Positions 61,475-64,000 of a DNA stretch of 64,000 nucleotides are shown piece by piece. Under the pieces are notes generated by a model. The model ran no database searches and had not been told where the DNA came from. It was given only the letters and a program-made list of their open reading frames with translations. Each line of letters opens with the position of its first letter. Positions within the stretch are counted from its first letter, which is position 1. The DNA comes from Aptenodytes patagonicus (taxonomy: Eukaryota > Chordata > Aves > Sphenisciformes > Spheniscidae): positions 43,304,849 through 43,368,848 of the forward strand of contig NC_134981.1 of NCBI RefSeq assembly GCF_965638725.1. Reading direction: 5' to 3'. The position numbers and the translations under genes are program-made.

Positions 61475-64000
61475 ATGTTGGTTTCTCTGTTCTCGATATT
61501 GATTTGTATAATCTGCATCGCGCTCTTTTTCCTGCTGTACATGTTAAAGATTGGTGTTGGGTTTTGCAGTTTGCTGTGGTCTGCAGTGAATAGTAATGTC
61601 TCGCTTGTGAGGTTTGTTTTTAGAACATTGACCTTGACGTTTCTGTGGTATGTAAACTTCGCAATGAAGCCGTTACTGTAACATGGATACCATATCGTGG
61701 AGACAACTAGCAATTGCAGTAACTTTTCTGAGAGTTTTTTTACGGAGGAAATACAGAATGGCAGTGTCACTACCTTCTTCTATGATGTTTCCTCCTTCAT
61801 TACAGTAATTTTTCAGTATTTTGAGCATCCTTGGGCAGTTAAGATACTTCTATTAATACTTCTTGGGAATATTGTTTCGGTTTTGTCTAAAGTTGGTAAG
61901 CAATTTAAGAATATCATCCAGAGATCTGCCCCAAGGCTGAATAATTATGAGTGGCAGGGTGTGTGGGACAAGATGGGCAAGTACCTAGGCCAATGGGCAC
62001 CCCCAGTGTTTTGGAACTTCACTCCTGAGCAAGTGCAGAATCCTGAAAAGTTAGTAGAATATTTGGAAAAAGTATGCTGTCACCCTGGCAACTCTAGAGA
62101 GATGCAACTCATTGCAACGTGCTGGGGCCTGGCCCATGCCTACCGAGCCCTGTTCAACACCATTCAGTACCCTCAAAGGGAAGAGAAGGTCTCTGGCTCT
62201 GACAGTAAAACGACACGCACTGCGGCCACTCAGACCCGGGCAACAGGCCGTGCAGCCACTCAAACCCGGGCAACACGCACTACGGCCACTCCAACCCCGG
62301 CGACAGGCTCTGCGGCCACTCAGACCCCGACGACAGGCCCTGTGGCCACTCCAACCCCGGCGACAGGCCCTGCGGCCACTCCAACCCCGGTGACATGCAC
62401 TGCGGCCACTCCAACCCCGGCGACAGGCTCTGCGGCCACTCAGACCCCGGCGACAGGCCCTGCGGCCACTCAGACCCCGGCGACAGGCCCTGCGGCCACT
62501 CCAACCCCGGCGACATGCACTGCGGCCACTCCAACCCCGGCAACAGGCCCTGCGGCCACTCAGACTCCGGTGACATGCACTTGCACTGCGGCCACTCCAA
62601 CCCCAGCAACAGGCCCTGCGGCCACTCAGACTCCGGTGACATGCACTTGCACTGCGGCCACTCCAACCCCGGCGACATGCACTGCGGCCACTCCAACCCC
62701 AGCGACATGCACTGCGGCCACTCCAACCCCAGCAACAGGCCCTGCGGCCACTCAGACTCCGGTGACATGCACTTGCACTGCGGCCACTCCAACCCCAGCA
62801 ACACGCCCTGTGGCTGAACCAAAGAACGAGCCTGTGCCAGTATCAGTCGCCCCTGTACACAAGAAGAAATCTTGGAAGCGGAAGTCAGCTCGTTTAGTAA
62901 GGGAGGAAGAAGCTTCTTCTAAAAGGGAACCGGAGGAAGAAGTATACGAGACAGATGACCCTAGAGAAGGACCATCACGAGAACGGGAGGAGGAAAGCCG
63001 GCCGCTGATCGGGGAGGAGGAAGAGGAAGAACTCATAAACGAGACAGTGACCACCCGATCTCTATCCCTGAGTGAGCTGCGAGATATACGAAAAGATTTC
63101 AGCCGCCGTCCAGGTGAGCATATTGTCACCTGGCTGCTCCGATGCTGGGATAATGGGGCCAGTAGCCTGGAATTAGAGGGTAGGGAAGCCAAGCAGCTGG
63201 GATCCCTTTCTAGGGAAGGGGGCATTGACAAAGCAATTGGAAAAGGGACACGTATCCTCAGCCTTTGGAGGCGACTCTTGTCAAGCGTGAAGGAAAGGTA
63301 TCCCTTTAAGGAAGATGTCATATGTCGCCCAAGCAAGTGGGCCACCATGGAGAAGGGTATCCAGTTTCTGAGAGAATTAGCTGTGCTGGAGGTGATTTAT
63401 GATGACCTGAACAATGAACAACTATCCAAAGATCCAGACGAAGTCAAGTGCACACGACCCATGTGGCGGAAGTTTATAAGGAGCGCACCATCGTCATACG
63501 CCAATTCATTGGCAGTGATAACCTGGAAAGATGGAGAGGAACAAACAGTGGATGAATTGGCTAGTCAACTCCGGCAATACGAGGAAAGTCTTTCTTCCTC
63601 CATCGTCTCGGCTGTGGAGAAACTGTCCGAAAAACTGTCCCGGGAGATCCAGCAACTCAGAGAGGATAGGTCCTACTCCTCACCTATACGGACCAGTATC
63701 TCGGCTATTAGAAGTAAGCGTTCTTTTGCTCAAGAGAGAGAATATAAAGGATACACACCACGGGGCACCCTATGGTTTTACCTGCGTGACCACGGAGAGG
63801 ACATGAGGAAGTGGGATGGGAAACCTACTGCAGCCCTAGGGGCACGGGTACGTGAATTACAAGGGAAAACAATCACAGAAAGAGGTTCTTCCAGGAAAAT
63901 TGCTGCTCCAGTTTCCAGCGGGCAGTTCCCCAGAGAGAGTAGAAGGGCTGATCTTACTCTTGATCTTAATAAAGAAACTTCTGACTCATACGTACAAGAA
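61475..64000 (+). pseudogene. gag: gag of ERV B, nearly open, runs off the window
   Basis: ATG at 61475, hydrophobic start (LFSILICIICIALFFLLYML), then one TAA at 61679-61681. After that I find the same frame open to the last base, about 770 codons: FTPEQVQNPEKLVEYL, about 20 repeat units, KKKSWKRKSARL, acidic runs, VTWLLRCWDNGAS, ELAVLEVIYDDL, and REYKGYTPRGTLWFYL. The Arg codon that is TGA in the palindrome copies and ERV A is CGA here. A local KLSEKLS duplication lies near 63625. The gag end and pol lie outside the window. Confidence 0.85.
62215..62815 (+). repeat. Expanded coding minisatellite in gag of ERV B
   Basis: About 600 bp, roughly 20 units of 30 bp, each encoding an ATxTPATxxA-type decapeptide. 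Towards the 3' end a 66-bp higher-order unit (a 36-bp variant with an extra ACTTGC plus a 30-bp unit) recurs about three times. The length stays a multiple of three, so the frame is kept. Confidence 0.9.

Noticed and set aside
62215-62815. CRISPR-like or satellite array
   Set aside because: The 30-bp units are directly adjacent without spacers, keep the gag frame and vary between ERV copies; it is a coding minisatellite.

Overview
The window looks like avian genomic DNA. It holds the first two coding exons of KCNN2 (small-conductance calcium-activated potassium channel SK2) on the + strand at 40179-41742, a CR1-type LINE, and many copies of one endogenous retrovirus (ERV) family with LTRs of about 545-595 bp. 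CR1 elements and KCNN2 linkage to the Z chromosome in chicken are established knowledge. That this piece is sex-linked is only an inference.

The dominant structure is a giant inverted repeat. Bases 1-17261 are mirrored almost perfectly by 17531-34754 around a 269-bp centre, and the left arm may continue beyond the window start. Each arm carries the same series: an unrecognised candidate exon, a solo LTR, a long LTR of another family, the 5' half of an ERV (LTR, tRNA-Lys primer site, start of gag), a patch of broken retroelements, a solo LTR with a 5-bp target duplication, and then the 3' half of an ERV (gag end, pol, 3' LTR) in opposite orientation, running into the centre. The two ERV halves are flanked by the same 5-bp duplication (CCATG), so they were once one provirus, broken inside gag before or while the palindrome formed.

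Between the palindrome and KCNN2 (34755-40178) lie LTRs and an aberrant ERV insertion at 37733-39011. It contains a complete 76-nt DNA copy of its tRNA-Lys(CTT) primer, ends in an inverted LTR tip, and is flanked by a perfect 5-bp duplication. KCNN2 exon 1 sits in a GC-rich, CpG-rich segment. Exon 2 follows after a 0.6-kb intron. The following intron runs to the window end and holds a solo recombinant LTR (42669-43263), a full provirus on the minus strand with an open 1045-codon pol (43816-52323, its gag split by a CR1), a candidate alternative promoter and first exon (53810-53992), a truncated ERV (57729-60832), and a second ERV inserted into it (60833 to the window end) whose gag is open over its last 2.3 kb.

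The ERV family has a tRNA-Lys(1,2)-type primer site, a Gag with hydrophobic N-terminal segments, a Pro/Ala/Thr repeat of variable copy number and no zinc knuckle, a Pol in the same frame as Gag behind a single TAG, and no env. This suggests an env-less class III (ERV-L/spuma-like) lineage, by inference. No protein-coding gene other than KCNN2 was recognised.
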